From Mesotoga sp. UBA6090 (GTDB taxonomy: Bacteria; Thermotogota; Thermotogae; Petrotogales; Kosmotogaceae): a stretch of 44,037 nt of DNA. Each line of letters begins with the position of its first letter. Positions within the stretch are counted from its first letter, which is position 1. The stretch spans positions 1 to 44,037 of the forward strand of contig NZ_DIXC01000021.1 of assembly GCF_002435945.1 (NCBI RefSeq), given 5' to 3'. Positions 1-8,997 of the stretch are shown here, one piece after another. The notes below the pieces were generated by a model. That model was not told where the DNA came from and ran no database searches. It saw only the letters and a program-made list of their open reading frames with translations. Both the position numbers and the translations under genes were made by a program.

Positions 1-129
1 TGGGTAAGAAACAAGTACAAGAAAAGGAGAGGCCTCACAAAAGCGGGTAAATGGCTCCAAGCTCTTGCTCGCAGGGAGCCTCATCTATTTGTACACTGGA
101 CAATGGGGATATTCTATATGGCTGGATAA
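1..129 (+). CDS. ltrA: Group II intron reverse transcriptase/maturase, C-terminal fragment
   Basis: The frame is open from the first base to a TAA at 127-129 and gives 42 residues, starting WVRNKYKKRR and including HLFVHWTMG. This is the usual C-terminus of the maturase domain of bacterial group II intron proteins: a basic WxRxKYKR segment, then LFxHW. The rest of the protein, including the RT palm, lies outside the window. The stop codon is only 3 nt before an excellent intron domain V, as expected for an intron-encoded protein. The protein normally helps the intron splice and move. Only the C-terminus is visible, so activity cannot be judged. Confidence 0.88.
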   Translation, partial: WVRNKYKKRRGLTKAGKWLQALARREPHLFVHWTMGIFYMAG

Positions 130-132
130 TGG

Positions 133-206
133 GAGCCGGATGAATCGAGAGGTTCAAGTCCGGTTCTGAGAGAGCCTGGGGGTGAAACCCCCCTGGGCTA
201 CTCACC
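133..206 (+). ncRNA. Group II intron 3' end (domains V and VI)
   Basis: Positions 133-166 form a canonical 34-nt domain V. The outer helix is 133-140 with 159-166 and contains the AGC triad at 134-136 with a G-U wobble. The inner helix is 141-146 with 151-156, capped by a GAGA tetraloop (147-150), and there is a 2-nt AG bulge at 157-158. Domain VI follows at about 167-205 as a GC-rich hairpin (five to six G:C pairs around a GAAA-like loop), ending in CTACTCAC. The exact 3' splice junction is uncertain. It lies near 205-208, because the inverted copy at the other end of the window shares sequence up to that point. Confidence 0.9.
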
Positions 207-960
207 GGTTGGTGGCCGGAAAGAGCAAAGGAACAGTTCCAAGCTGCAAGTTGTCAGTTGCAAGAATGCGAACCAAACTCACAATGCAAGAACTGGATTC
301 TGAAACAAGTTCACGACGGGATGCGGCGTTTTCGACCATTACTCTCAATCGTGTTAAGAAGGGTGCCCAATCTGAGCTACAGGCTCTAAGCCTAAGAATG
401 ACGACTGGCTACTCCCTCTACCCTCATTCTATACTCTCTCTCTTATGACAATACACGAGAATGACGGAATTAAGAGTAGGGTATCGAGTACGGGGTCTGG
501 GGTCTGGCGAACAGAAGCAACTGGCACATTAACAATTATAAGTGTTACTGATGAAATTATCCCGATAGTGGCTTTTCGAAGACTTCTTGTATCATTATCA
601 CGAAGAGGCTTTTCGGAAGTGCCTCGCTTCGTCATCCCGTAGAGCCTGCCCTGAAGTGCTCCTGTTAAGGGTTCCTATATGGGATCTGGTTCATGATCTC
701 GATAACGGACAACGATAATCAATCTCGTCCTCTCGGTGAGCACAGCGAACTCTCGACAATGCTCTTTCTCGACTCGTCTTATTGAAGGATCGAGATGCTA
801 AAACAATTTCAGATGACGGCATTTGTCGTTTTCTTACTCTAGGCAACTTGGAACAGACAACTTGCAACTGCTCTTCGAAGGACTGGTTCATGATCTGATG
901 CGGTCAACGAAGGACGGCTCTTCAAAGCATGGCGCTGCATCTGAAGGGCTATGTTTGACT
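207..960. other. Repeat-rich noncoding DNA downstream of the intron
   Basis: No convincing gene is present; the short open frames show no domain and no ribosome binding site. The stretch holds short dispersed repeats. TGGTTCATGATCT occurs at 687-699 and 884-896. A GTTCCAAG..GCAAGTTGTC..GTTGCAAG block at 235-265 recurs in inverted, diverged form at 842-870. AGCCTGCCC (643-651), GGGATCTGGTT (681-691) and ACGGACAACG (705-714) reappear in the same order on the minus strand near the right end of the window. This looks like genome-wide intergenic repeat material. Confidence 0.6.
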
Positions 961-989
961 TTGGAATTTGACACCTTACTGTCTATAAT
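961..989 (+). promoter_or_regulatory. Candidate sigma-70 promoter for the Dpp/Opp-type operon
   Basis: A perfect -10 TATAAT at 984-989 is preceded by TTGGAA at 961-966 with a 17-nt spacer. The start codon at 1026 lies about 30 nt downstream of the expected start of transcription. TTGACA at 968-973 matches the consensus better but is only 10 nt from the -10, too close to be its partner. Confidence 0.5.
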
Positions 990-1025
990 AATGATGTGTC
1001 AAAATCTGTAAAAGGGGTGAAACTC

Positions 1026-2675
1026 ATGAAAAAGGTTCTTGTAATCTTGACTATTGTTTCACTAGTGATTTCAGCGAGTCTATTCGCCGCCGAGATCAAG
1101 AGAGGAGGTACCCTTAGAATTACCTCGATCAAACAGGGGATTCTGATCGAGAACTTCAACCCCTTCTCGCCGAACACCAATGAGATGGCAATTGGTGGTT
1201 TCTACGAGACTCTCATATACTTCAACCCGATGACGGGAAGGATCATGAACTGGCTTGCAGAAAGCTATGACTGGTCCGACGACCTTCTGGAGCTGACTTT
1301 CAATCTGAGAGAGGGAGTTTTGTGGAATGACGGGATGCTCTTCACGGAGAAAGACGTTCTATTCACAGTCGGACTGGGGAAAGACAACAGGGCATTAGAC
1401 GTCGCAAATCTCTGGTCAACGGGAGTCACCGGAGTTCGATCTGACGAGCCGATGACTGTGACTTTCACATTTTCATCTGTAGACACAACTATCATCCAGA
1501 GATTCTCGAGTCTCTTCATAGTTCCCGAGCACATCTGGTCGAAAGTCGATGATCCTCTAACCTGGATCGGCGAAGGAATTCCCGTAGGCACCGGACCATT
1601 TATTCTGAAGGAAGGCTCATTCAGCGAACAATCGTTTAGTGTGGTCAGAAATCCAAATTACTGGCAAATTGGTGAAGACGGCAAACCTCTTCCTTACATA
1701 GACGAAGTCCTGACACTAACTACAACCAACGAGCAGGTTTCTCTAAGACTCGCCAGGGGCGAATTCGACTGGGCGGGCTACTTTGTTGCCAATATCGATG
1801 AGGTATTCGTAAAGGCCGACCCCGAGCACTTCAAATACTGGCTCCCCGAAGGGAACCTGGTCTTCTTGAATCTTAACAATCTTAAGTGGCCATTCGATAG
1901 CTACAATTTGAGGGCGGCTATAGCCGCAGCGATAGACCCATTCGAGATAACCAGGATAATGGCCAGTGGAGCTGTCCCCGCCTCGTTAGCCGGTGTAAAG
2001 GCAAGTTACCTTAGGCTGGCCGAGAAGGGTCTCAGTGAATACGGCATAGAATACGATCCAGACTACGCAAGATATCTCATTGAAAATGAAGGCTACAAGC
2101 TTAATAGAAGTGGAATTTACGAGAAGGATGGCAAGGCTCTCTCACTGAATCTCTATGTGCCTACAGGCTGGACCGACTGGATAATGGGAGCCGAAGAGGT
2201 TGCAAGGCAACTGAAAGAGGTCGGAATCGAGGCTATCGTTACTCTCGCCGCTTGGCCTTCTCCTTACAAAGACATGATGTTCAACGGAAACTACGAAATA
2301 CTTTTCGGAATCTCCGTCACTGGAACCAGCCCTTATTACCAGTTCGACAACTGGGTACATTCCAAGCATTGGGCGCCAATAGGAGAAAACGCGGGCAATT
2401 ACTACGGAATGCGTTACAAAAACGACAAGATCGACGAACTGCTCGATAGTTATAAGAAGCAGACAGATCCACAAGCCCAGGATGAGATAATGGAAGAGGT
2501 TATAACGATCTTCCTGAGAGATCTTCCCTCCGTACCTATGTTCTTCAACCCCGTTTGGTTCGAGTACAGCACAAGGAATTTCGTTGGCTGGCCGAGTGCA
2601 GAGAACCCATACGCAGAGCCAAGACCGACCGGGATGGACAAGATGCCGATCTTGCTTTCTGTACACCTGAGGTAG
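1026..2675 (+). CDS. Family 5 extracellular solute-binding protein of a Dpp/Opp-type ABC importer
   Basis: A 549-residue lipid-free exported binding protein. The start is ATG 1026, not the upstream ATG 996: AAGGGGTG sits just before it and MKKVLVILTIVSLVISA begins a clear signal peptide cut near FAA/EIK. The mature N-terminus (KRGGTLRI), the LAESYDW..LTFNLREGVLW block and VGTGPFIL are hallmarks of the SBP_bac_5 family. It captures ligand outside the membrane and delivers it to the permeases encoded just downstream. In Thermotogota many family 5 proteins bind oligosaccharides rather than peptides, and nothing in the sequence settles which applies here. Length is normal for the family. Confidence 0.9.
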   Translation: MKKVLVILTIVSLVISASLFAAEIKRGGTLRITSIKQGILIENFNPFSPNTNEMAIGGFYETLIYFNPMTGRIMNWLAESYDWSDDLLELTFNLREGVLWNDGMLFTEKDVLFTVGLGKDNRALDVANLWSTGVTGVRSDEPMTVTFTFSSVDTTIIQRFSSLFIVPEHIWSKVDDPLTWIGEGIPVGTGPFILKEGSFSEQSFSVVRNPNYWQIGEDGKPLPYIDEVLTLTTTNEQVSLRLARGEFDWAGYFVANIDEVFVKADPEHFKYWLPEGNLVFLNLNNLKWPFDSYNLRAAIAAAIDPFEITRIMASGAVPASLAGVKASYLRLAEKGLSEYGIEYDPDYARYLIENEGYKLNRSGIYEKDGKALSLNLYVPTGWTDWIMGAEEVARQLKEVGIEAIVTLAAWPSPYKDMMFNGNYEILFGISVTGTSPYYQFDNWVHSKHWAPIGENAGNYYGMRYKNDKIDELLDSYKKQTDPQAQDEIMEEVITIFLRDLPSVPMFFNPVWFEYSTRNFVGWPSAENPYAEPRPTGMDKMPILLSVHLR

Positions 2676-2686
2676 TTTTTTTGTGC

Positions 2687-2717
2687 AACCTCGCGGGCGG
2701 CAGTTGCCCGCGAGGTT
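2687..2717 (+). terminator. GC-rich stem-loop between binding-protein and permease genes
   Basis: A perfect 12-bp stem (2687-2698 with 2706-2717, half AACCTCGCGGGC) has a 7-nt loop and begins 11 nt after the stop codon. No T-run follows it (CATCCACA). It is more likely an attenuating or mRNA-protecting hairpin that keeps binding-protein transcript above permease transcript than a full terminator. The T-run TTTTTTT at 2676-2682 lies upstream of it, so it could only help terminate transcripts coming from the other strand. Confidence 0.7.
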
Positions 2718-2785
2718 CATCCACATTCACGAGAGGGGGTAAGGAAGGCTGCTTCCCGCATAAGGAAGAAGCTTTCTGAACAGTA

Positions 2786-3766
2786 TTGGCTTACTTCGCA
2801 AGAAAGATCGGACTGTTGCTATTTGCCCTGTTTGTTGCAATTACTCTTAATTTTTTCATTCCGAGAATGATGCCCGGTGATCCTGCACAGGATCTGATCG
2901 ACAAGATGCAAGGTATTCCTCTGGAATCGCTCGAAGCAATTAGGGCTGCCTTTGGTGTCGATTCTACCGACCCGCTGCTTCTCCAATACGGAAAGTATCT
3001 TCTCAACCTCCTAAAGGGCGATCTGGGAATATCTATCTCCAGATTCCCGACTCCAGTTTGGAGAGTCTTGCAGGTCGCCGTTCCCTGGACCGTTGGGCTT
3101 ATGGGTACGGCAACGATCATCAGTTTCTTTCTGGGCACAGTGATTGGAGTAGGCGTTGCATGGAAACGCAACACGAAACTCGCTTCCTTTACTGTCGGGC
3201 TCTTCATTTTCGTGCGTTCCTTCCCGTATTTTTGGCTCGGGTTGCTTCTTATATATTTTCTGGCTTTCAGACTGCCTGTATTTCCCCTAGGAAATGCCTA
3301 TACGCCTCAGCTTCAGAGGGGAACAATGGAATTTTATCTTTCCGTTCTCAAGCACGCCATACTTCCGGCTCTGACTATCGTAATCTCGTCGATGGGCGCA
3401 TGGATACTCACTATGAGGAACAACATGATCAACGTACTGGCCGAAGACTACATCACAGTTGCCGAAGCTAAGGGACTCCCACTGAGTAGGATAAAGACTC
3501 TCTACGCTGCAAAAAATGCCATACTGCCATCTATAACGGGTTTTGCGATGTCTCTGGGATTTGTCGTTGGAGGAGGTTTATTGACTGAAATGGTATTTGC
3601 CTACCCGGGAGTGGGACTGATGCTTTATCAGGCAGTTCAAAGCAAGGATTATCCTCTAATGCAGGCTATTTTCCTTTTCATCTCTGTGGCCGTTCTCGTC
3701 GCAAATTTCATCGCGGATATCGCTATTCTGATTCTCGATCCCCGTGTCCGGGACGGTGGCAGGTGA
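2786..3766 (+). CDS. ABC importer permease, DppB/OppB type
   Basis: A 326-residue inner-membrane permease with about six hydrophobic helices. The N-terminal helix is followed by FFIPRMMPGDPAQ, typical of DppB-type subunits. The EAA-like loop with a VAEAKGL motif near residues 225-235 contacts the ATPases. The start is taken as TTG 2786, because an in-frame stop at 2777-2779 excludes anything further upstream; the ribosome binding site is weak. Its stop overlaps the next start (TGATG), so the two permeases are translationally coupled. Together with the next gene it forms the membrane channel of the importer. Confidence 0.9.
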   Translation: MAYFARKIGLLLFALFVAITLNFFIPRMMPGDPAQDLIDKMQGIPLESLEAIRAAFGVDSTDPLLLQYGKYLLNLLKGDLGISISRFPTPVWRVLQVAVPWTVGLMGTATIISFFLGTVIGVGVAWKRNTKLASFTVGLFIFVRSFPYFWLGLLLIYFLAFRLPVFPLGNAYTPQLQRGTMEFYLSVLKHAILPALTIVISSMGAWILTMRNNMINVLAEDYITVAEAKGLPLSRIKTLYAAKNAILPSITGFAMSLGFVVGGGLLTEMVFAYPGVGLMLYQAVQSKDYPLMQAIFLFISVAVLVANFIADIAILILDPRVRDGGR

Positions 3767-4743
3767 TGTTAAGAGACACTTTTTCTCTCTTCGTAGAGAA
3801 TCGAAAGGCCTTGTTCGGGCTTATGATACTCGTCTTTTTCTCCGGAGTTGCGATCTTCGCCCCGCTTATCGCTCCTTACGATCCAAAGACGAACAAGGTC
3901 GATGTCCTCAGGATAGTAGACGAAGAGATGGGCAGAACCACAACGGTTGAAAGGGAGCAGATCGATGAGTTCACAGAACGAAGAGTCTACACTCAGTCGA
4001 TCACGACCACATATGAAAAAGTCACAACGAAACTCCCGCTAAATGCCAGGCCTTCAGGACAGCATTTGCTGGGGACGACAAAGGCCGGGCAGGATCTCTT
4101 CTCTCAGATGGTTTACGGGACGAGAATCACGCTTTCCGTAGGGCTTGTAACTGGACTGTTCACTACGGTTCTTGCCCTCACACTTGCGCTTGTAGCCGGA
4201 TATTTCGGGGGCGTTGTGGATGACATCATATCTCTGTTTACGAACGTTTTCCTCGTTATCCCAAGTCTCCCCCTGATGATCGTCATTGCCGCATACATAA
4301 CCGTAAAGGGAGTAATCCCGATAGTCCTTATACTTGGACTCACCAGCTGGCCCTGGCCTACGAGAATACTACGTTCTCAGGTCGTCAGTCTCAAGAACAG
4401 AGATTTCGTAAGAGTATCCAGAATTCTTGGTGAGAAACCGCTATACATAGTATTCAGGGAGATACTACCGAATATGATCTCACTGGTAATGGCGTCCTTC
4501 TTCACATCGACGATGGCAGCAATCATGGGAGAGGCTACCCTTGAGTTCTTGGGATTGGGCAATGTATCGATAGTGAGCTGGGGAACAATCCTTTACTGGG
4601 CCCAGAACAGCGGAGCTCTGCTGTCGGGAGCATGGTGGTGGTTCCTTCCTCCAGGTATCTGCATAGCCTTGATCGGCACTTCCTTTGCGCTCATGAACTT
4701 TGCCATCGACGAGATTTCAAATCCCAAGCTTAGAAAGAGATGA
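3766..4743 (+). CDS. ABC importer permease, DppC/OppC type
   Basis: A 325-residue second permease subunit. The first helix (about residues 15-35) ends in IFAPLIAPYDP, the standard DppC signature. A polar segment of about 60 residues, rich in T, E and R, then lies outside the membrane before GTTKAGQDLFSQMVYG. The EAA loop is around residues 215-235 (VSRILGEKPLYIVFREILP). ATG 3766 is preferred over the adjoining GTG 3763; it shares one base with the preceding stop. It ends in an ATGA overlap with the first ATPase. The extracytoplasmic insert is longer than in enterobacterial DppC and may contact the binding protein (inference). Confidence 0.9.
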   Translation: MLRDTFSLFVENRKALFGLMILVFFSGVAIFAPLIAPYDPKTNKVDVLRIVDEEMGRTTTVEREQIDEFTERRVYTQSITTTYEKVTTKLPLNARPSGQHLLGTTKAGQDLFSQMVYGTRITLSVGLVTGLFTTVLALTLALVAGYFGGVVDDIISLFTNVFLVIPSLPLMIVIAAYITVKGVIPIVLILGLTSWPWPTRILRSQVVSLKNRDFVRVSRILGEKPLYIVFREILPNMISLVMASFFTSTMAAIMGEATLEFLGLGNVSIVSWGTILYWAQNSGALLSGAWWWFLPPGICIALIGTSFALMNFAIDEISNPKLRKR

Positions 4744-5735
4744 TTCAGTTGGAAAGACTCGAGAAGACTCAATTACTTCAATGCAAGAATCTAGTAGCGG
4801 GTTACAGGATCAAAAGCGGCTTCGTCCACGCTGTGGACGACGTCTCATTTGACCTGGATAGAGGTGGCTTCCTCGGCATAGCGGGTGAATCGGGATGTGG
4901 AAAATCAACGCTGGCATATGCAATTATGCGGCTTCTCAAAGACAACGCTACAATCGAAGGCGGAAGCCTCTTGTTCAAAGGCATCGATCTAGTGGGACTT
5001 AGCGAAGAACAGATGAAGAAGATACGCTGGGTAGATATTTCGATGGCCTTTCAATCAGCCATGAATGCGCTCAATCCAGTTCTTTCAGTCGGTGAGCAGC
5101 TAACTGATGTTATACACGCTCACGAAGAAGTTACACAGTCCGACGCTCGCGAGAGGGCGATTGAAGTACTGAAACTGGTAGATATTTCCACGGACAGATT
5201 CAACTCTTACCCACATCAGCTTTCGGGTGGAATGAAACAGAGGGTCATGATAGCGATGGCCTTGATTCTGGACCCCGAGTTGATCATAATGGACGAGCCG
5301 ACGACAGCGCTGGATGTTGTAGTGCAGCGAACGATAATCGAGAAGATACAGGAACTGAGGAAGGCTCTGGGCTTCTCAGTTATATTCATCACTCACGATC
5401 TCTCTTTACTCGTGGAGATCAGTGATACTTTGGCAATAATGTATGCGGGCAAGATAGTGGAGTATGGAGCCTCCGAATCTCTTTTCAATCGGCCTCTGCA
5501 CCCATACACGAGAGGGCTTATGAACTCCTTCCCATCCCTCACAGGTAAGATAAAACGGATGGGCGGTATCGAGGGAAAGCCTCCCGATCTTTTGAAGCCG
5601 CCTGAGGGCTGTAGATTTCACCCTCGTTGTCCGCAGGCAATGCCTATTTGCAGAGAGTCCTGTCCCGTTTTGGAGAGAATAGACGATCGCCATAGTGTCG
5701 CTTGTTTTCTTCACAAAGGAGCTGAGATCCTGTGA
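4740..5735 (+). CDS. ABC importer ATPase, DppD/OppD type
   Basis: A 331-residue ATPase that drives the importer from the cytoplasmic side. Visible motifs: Walker A GESGCGKST (near residue 50), signature LSGGMKQR (near 160), Walker B LIIMDEPTTALD (near 180) and switch H in FITHDLSLL. The C-terminal oligopeptide-transporter domain has GCRFHPRCPQAMPICRESCP, whose cysteines resemble the iron-sulfur or metal-binding tail seen in many Dpp/Opp ATPases. It overlaps the previous gene by ATGA and the next by GTGA, so stoichiometric production with its partners is likely. Confidence 0.92.
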   Translation: MIQLERLEKTQLLQCKNLVAGYRIKSGFVHAVDDVSFDLDRGGFLGIAGESGCGKSTLAYAIMRLLKDNATIEGGSLLFKGIDLVGLSEEQMKKIRWVDISMAFQSAMNALNPVLSVGEQLTDVIHAHEEVTQSDARERAIEVLKLVDISTDRFNSYPHQLSGGMKQRVMIAMALILDPELIIMDEPTTALDVVVQRTIIEKIQELRKALGFSVIFITHDLSLLVEISDTLAIMYAGKIVEYGASESLFNRPLHPYTRGLMNSFPSLTGKIKRMGGIEGKPPDLLKPPEGCRFHPRCPQAMPICRESCPVLERIDDRHSVACFLHKGAEIL

Positions 5736-6700
5736 ACGAGAATATCCTGGTTCTTGAAGGAGTCAACAAACACTTTCCCCTGAACTCTTTCAGAATGCGT
5801 GGAAAGGTTGTTCATGCTATGGACGACGTTTCTTTTTCTCTGCGAAAAGGAGAAGTGCTCGCGATAGTTGGAGAGTCCGGCAGCGGAAAAACCACAACGG
5901 CAAACGTAATAAGCAGGATCTACAGACAAACGGCAGGCAGAGTGGCGTTTGAAGGAAGAGAATTAAGCGGCACCATGTCACGAAAAGAAGAGCTGAAACA
6001 TCACAAGAGGGTCCAAATGATATTTCAGGACCCTTTCGGGGCCTTGAATCCGACCAGAACGGTTGGCGGAATTATGGAACGGCCCTTCATTATTCACAGG
6101 ATTGCGAAAGAAAAGAGATCGGTACAGGAAATGGTAGACAACATCCTCGTTCAGGTAGGCCTTGAGCCACCCGAGCAGTTCACTCGGAAGTTTCCTCATG
6201 AACTATCTGGCGGTCAGAGACAAAGGGTAAATATCGCCAGAGCCTTCTCTGTCGAGCCCGACCTTATTCTGGCTGATGAGCCCACTTCAATGCTCGACGT
6301 ATCAAACAGGATGAGCATTATGAACATGATGCTGAACCTCAAAGAACGACATGGAGTATCTTTCATATACATAACTCATGATCTAGCAGGCGCCCGTTAT
6401 ATGAGCGACAGGATAATCGTTATGTATGCCGGCATGATCATGGAGATCGGTCCTGTAGAAGAGGTAATAAACAACTCTTTTCATCCGTACACGAGACTGT
6501 TGAAGTCTGCTGCTCCCTCTCCTGAAATTGGACTCAAGCGGAATCCGCTGACAACCGGAGGAGACATCCCCTCGCTGATCGATCCGCCAGGTGGCTGCCG
6601 TTTCCATCCACGTTGCCCGTTCGCCAAAGAGGCGTGTTATCTCGAGATACCGCCAATGAAGAAAATCGGTGAGAATCACTATGCAAGGTGCATTCTCTAG
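5732..6700 (+). CDS. ABC importer ATPase, DppF/OppF type
   Basis: A 322-residue partner ATPase. Walker A is GESGSGKTT, the signature LSGGQRQR, and Walker B LILADEPTSMLD. The typical DppF block MIFQDPFGALNPTRTV lies between them (near residues 95-110). The C-terminus repeats the GCRFHPRCPFAKEAC cysteine motif of the family. GTG start at 5732, overlapping the preceding stop. It is the last gene of the operon begun at 1026; no sugar-specific or peptide-specific enzyme is co-transcribed, so the substrate stays open. Confidence 0.92.
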   Translation: MNENILVLEGVNKHFPLNSFRMRGKVVHAMDDVSFSLRKGEVLAIVGESGSGKTTTANVISRIYRQTAGRVAFEGRELSGTMSRKEELKHHKRVQMIFQDPFGALNPTRTVGGIMERPFIIHRIAKEKRSVQEMVDNILVQVGLEPPEQFTRKFPHELSGGQRQRVNIARAFSVEPDLILADEPTSMLDVSNRMSIMNMMLNLKERHGVSFIYITHDLAGARYMSDRIIVMYAGMIMEIGPVEEVINNSFHPYTRLLKSAAPSPEIGLKRNPLTTGGDIPSLIDPPGGCRFHPRCPFAKEACYLEIPPMKKIGENHYARCIL

Positions 6701-6833
6701 TCCAGGTATGTCTCTTTTTTTCTTTGGTGACTCCATTTTTAACATTGATGAAACAAAGACCGAATTCCTTCTATTGATTCTGAGCTGCAAACGATGGAAA
6801 TCTCCACGAGTCCTTTGAGAGAAGCAAAGGCCA

Positions 6834-6884
6834 GCCGGTGCAGGCTCTTACCGGCCAAGCAAACCGAGCAGGAGTGCCCTGCTC
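6834..6884. terminator. Two stem-loops between convergent genes
   Basis: The dppF-like gene and the large minus-strand gene end toward each other here. GCCGGT (6834-6839) pairs with ACCGGC (6850-6855). GAGCAGG (6866-6872) pairs with CCTGCTC (6878-6884) and overlaps the stop of the minus-strand gene. Neither has a good T-run, so any terminator role is weakly supported. Confidence 0.35.
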
Positions 6885-8997
6885 AGTCGGGTATCCTGCG
6901 AGACTTTAGCCAGTTGTATGCCTTCGGACTGGATTCCCAGATCCTACGATAGTCTAGGGCATACATCAAAGCTTCCCGCTCTTCGTCTCTGTCCAGGGAT
7001 TCTTCGAACTTTTCGGGTCCGATCTCTCTGTAAAGCATCTCAACAATTTCAGGATTCATTTTTGTTGCGCGAAGAAGGTACAAATTGGCATCCTGCTTTC
7101 TGTTTCTTATAATGCTAATGAACGCACGCCCCATTAGAAAATCTACGTCTTCCTCTCTAGAATGGCGTTCTAGCAACTTCTCGGCTTTCATGAAGTTTTT
7201 CTGTCTGAATAAGCTGTTAAGAAGGCCGTGCTTTGCGTGCACTCTGTCTTCCCGGTCTATATCGAGTAGCATTTCATAGATTTCTATCGCTCGCGCCTGG
7301 TCACCTACTCTAATTCTCAGAAAGTCAGCATAGTCAACTAGTAGATCCAGCAGGGGCCTGTTGTTCATACGATCATACTCGAGCGAGTAAGACTCCGATT
7401 CAATTTCATCTAATAGATTTTCCACTTTTGAATAACCGGCTTCCAGAGTGTATTGGCATTGATTGTTTAAACCTATCTCAGAGTAACTATTAGCCAGCAT
7501 TGAGTAGAGTTGAAATTCGTATGGGTCTCTCTCAAGTGCGTTCTCCATCCGAACAACCCTTTCAGAATTATCACGTATAGAAGCGAGTCTCATCAATTTG
7601 TAATTTCCTGGTGGGAGGTTGTACTCGATTGTGGGAGAATCCCCGGAATGCAGAACGGTTAAGCCGGGAAGAAGTGCTTCTCTTTCCTCAAGAATGATCT
7701 TGTGTAGATACTTTGTTGAATGATAGGCCTTTTCAAGAAGAGGAGCGATTTTCATGCTCAACGATAGATCTATCGGGAGTACCGGTGGAGCTTTCGAATC
7801 GGAAAGAAATCGATCATAACGCTTCCGATCAGACTTCGAAAGCATTTCTTGAAGAGCTGTTGCTCTGGATGAGTAGCCCGCCTTCTGTGCAACAAGAGCC
7901 ACAGCTAACTTGGTATTTGAGTCGGTTTTCAGTTCAGTAACAAATGTGATCAGATCCTCGAGGGGTTTAGACTTGGGGAGAAGTTCACTTTCGAGGAGGA
8001 CAGAGCACAATCCGCACACTATATCTGTCACTTCTTTCTTTTCCTTGCTTCCCAGAAGCATTCTAAGAAAATTCAGAATCGGTCTTCCTGAATGAGAGAA
8101 ATCTGTATTACGCACAATTTCGCCAATAATCATTGTAAGAGAATCGTCAACGATCGAATTCTTTGCAATGATATACAGAGGGCTGATCTGGTCTTCACTC
8201 CACTCAAGCAGATTTTCTGCGACAGCGGCGGTGTTCCTCCTTATTTGCTGATCCTCATTCGCCAGAAGACATACAAGTGCAAGTGCAGACGCACCATATC
8301 CTGCCATCGACCCGGCAGGAGTATCTTCGAAAATATATTGCAGGAGAGGAACTTCCACATCTTTGTTCAGACCAAGGGCATAGTGCGCCATCACAGGCTC
8401 AATAAGCCCGAACACAACATCGGAATAAGGATTCACGTACTGCAAGTAGAACCTTGGACAGTATTTCGCCAGCCTCACTGCTTCATACTCAAGTTCTTTC
8501 TGTTCAGCATCTTCAATCTCCGAATCAATTTTCCCAGTATGATGAAGGAAATATGAAAGCACGCTGAGACCTGCAAGATAATACCATCGGGCCATTTCAG
8601 GTCCTCTGAATTCATTTACCCCCATTGCTTCGTAGACTGACTCTTCAACATCTAAACCCGCAGAAGCCTTATCAGGCAAATTATTCAGATTCTCATGTCG
8701 GAGCTTGTTGCCAATACTGACGATCTCTTTCGCCGCAGCGAACCTCGTGTCGAATGGTGTGGTTTCGTCCCAGATAAAAACACTCCAGTAGTAAAGTACA
8801 AAGAATTCGCTCTCCTTAACGATTTCATAGTCCAGAGCAAATACTTCGGACAAGAGCTTCGAAAGTTTATCGAAAGTGCCCGAACAAGACTCGTTCAGAA
8901 GCTTCTCGCGATCAAAATCAGGTCCAGTGTATTCTATACCCATCTCCAAGAGATCCCGAAGATAGACAATTCTACTCTTCTGATAGTTACTCCACAT
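6883..8997 (-). CDS. Large TPR-like helical protein of unknown function
   Basis: A 704-residue soluble protein without signal peptide or membrane helix; ATG 8997 follows a strong AAAGGAGGG. The sequence is almost wholly helical and acidic. Residues about 500-680 read like tetratricopeptide repeats (ERDPYEFQLYSMLANSYSEIG; ARAIEIYEMLLDIDRED; KAEKLLERHSREEDVDFLMG). The tail ALMYALDYRRIWESSPKAYNWL resembles the end of bacterial ST7-like TPR proteins, where an A-x-x-YA...W..tP.A..WL motif closes the domain. Residues 1-450 look like HEAT-type helical solenoid but carry no motif I recognise. It is a monocistronic gene between two transport loci. It probably serves as a binding scaffold; no enzyme function can be assigned. 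Confidence 0.75.
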   Translation of the reverse strand: MWSNYQKSRIVYLRDLLEMGIEYTGPDFDREKLLNESCSGTFDKLSKLLSEVFALDYEIVKESEFFVLYYWSVFIWDETTPFDTRFAAAKEIVSIGNKLRHENLNNLPDKASAGLDVEESVYEAMGVNEFRGPEMARWYYLAGLSVLSYFLHHTGKIDSEIEDAEQKELEYEAVRLAKYCPRFYLQYVNPYSDVVFGLIEPVMAHYALGLNKDVEVPLLQYIFEDTPAGSMAGYGASALALVCLLANEDQQIRRNTAAVAENLLEWSEDQISPLYIIAKNSIVDDSLTMIIGEIVRNTDFSHSGRPILNFLRMLLGSKEKKEVTDIVCGLCSVLLESELLPKSKPLEDLITFVTELKTDSNTKLAVALVAQKAGYSSRATALQEMLSKSDRKRYDRFLSDSKAPPVLPIDLSLSMKIAPLLEKAYHSTKYLHKIILEEREALLPGLTVLHSGDSPTIEYNLPPGNYKLMRLASIRDNSERVVRMENALERDPYEFQLYSMLANSYSEIGLNNQCQYTLEAGYSKVENLLDEIESESYSLEYDRMNNRPLLDLLVDYADFLRIRVGDQARAIEIYEMLLDIDREDRVHAKHGLLNSLFRQKNFMKAEKLLERHSREEDVDFLMGRAFISIIRNRKQDANLYLLRATKMNPEIVEMLYREIGPEKFEESLDRDEEREALMYALDYRRIWESSPKAYNWLKSRRIPD

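Noticed and set aside
182..960. Several open frames of 60-90 codons on both strands
   Set aside because: No ribosome binding site, no domain, overlap with each other and with repeat sequence; the region reads as noncoding.
2142..2726. 194-codon minus-strand frame opposite the binding-protein gene
   Set aside because: Antisense shadow of a well-supported family 5 binding protein; no start signal or domain.
8092..8556. 154-codon plus-strand frame opposite the TPR-like gene
   Set aside because: The minus-strand 704-residue frame has a strong ribosome binding site and continuous helical pattern; the other is its shadow.
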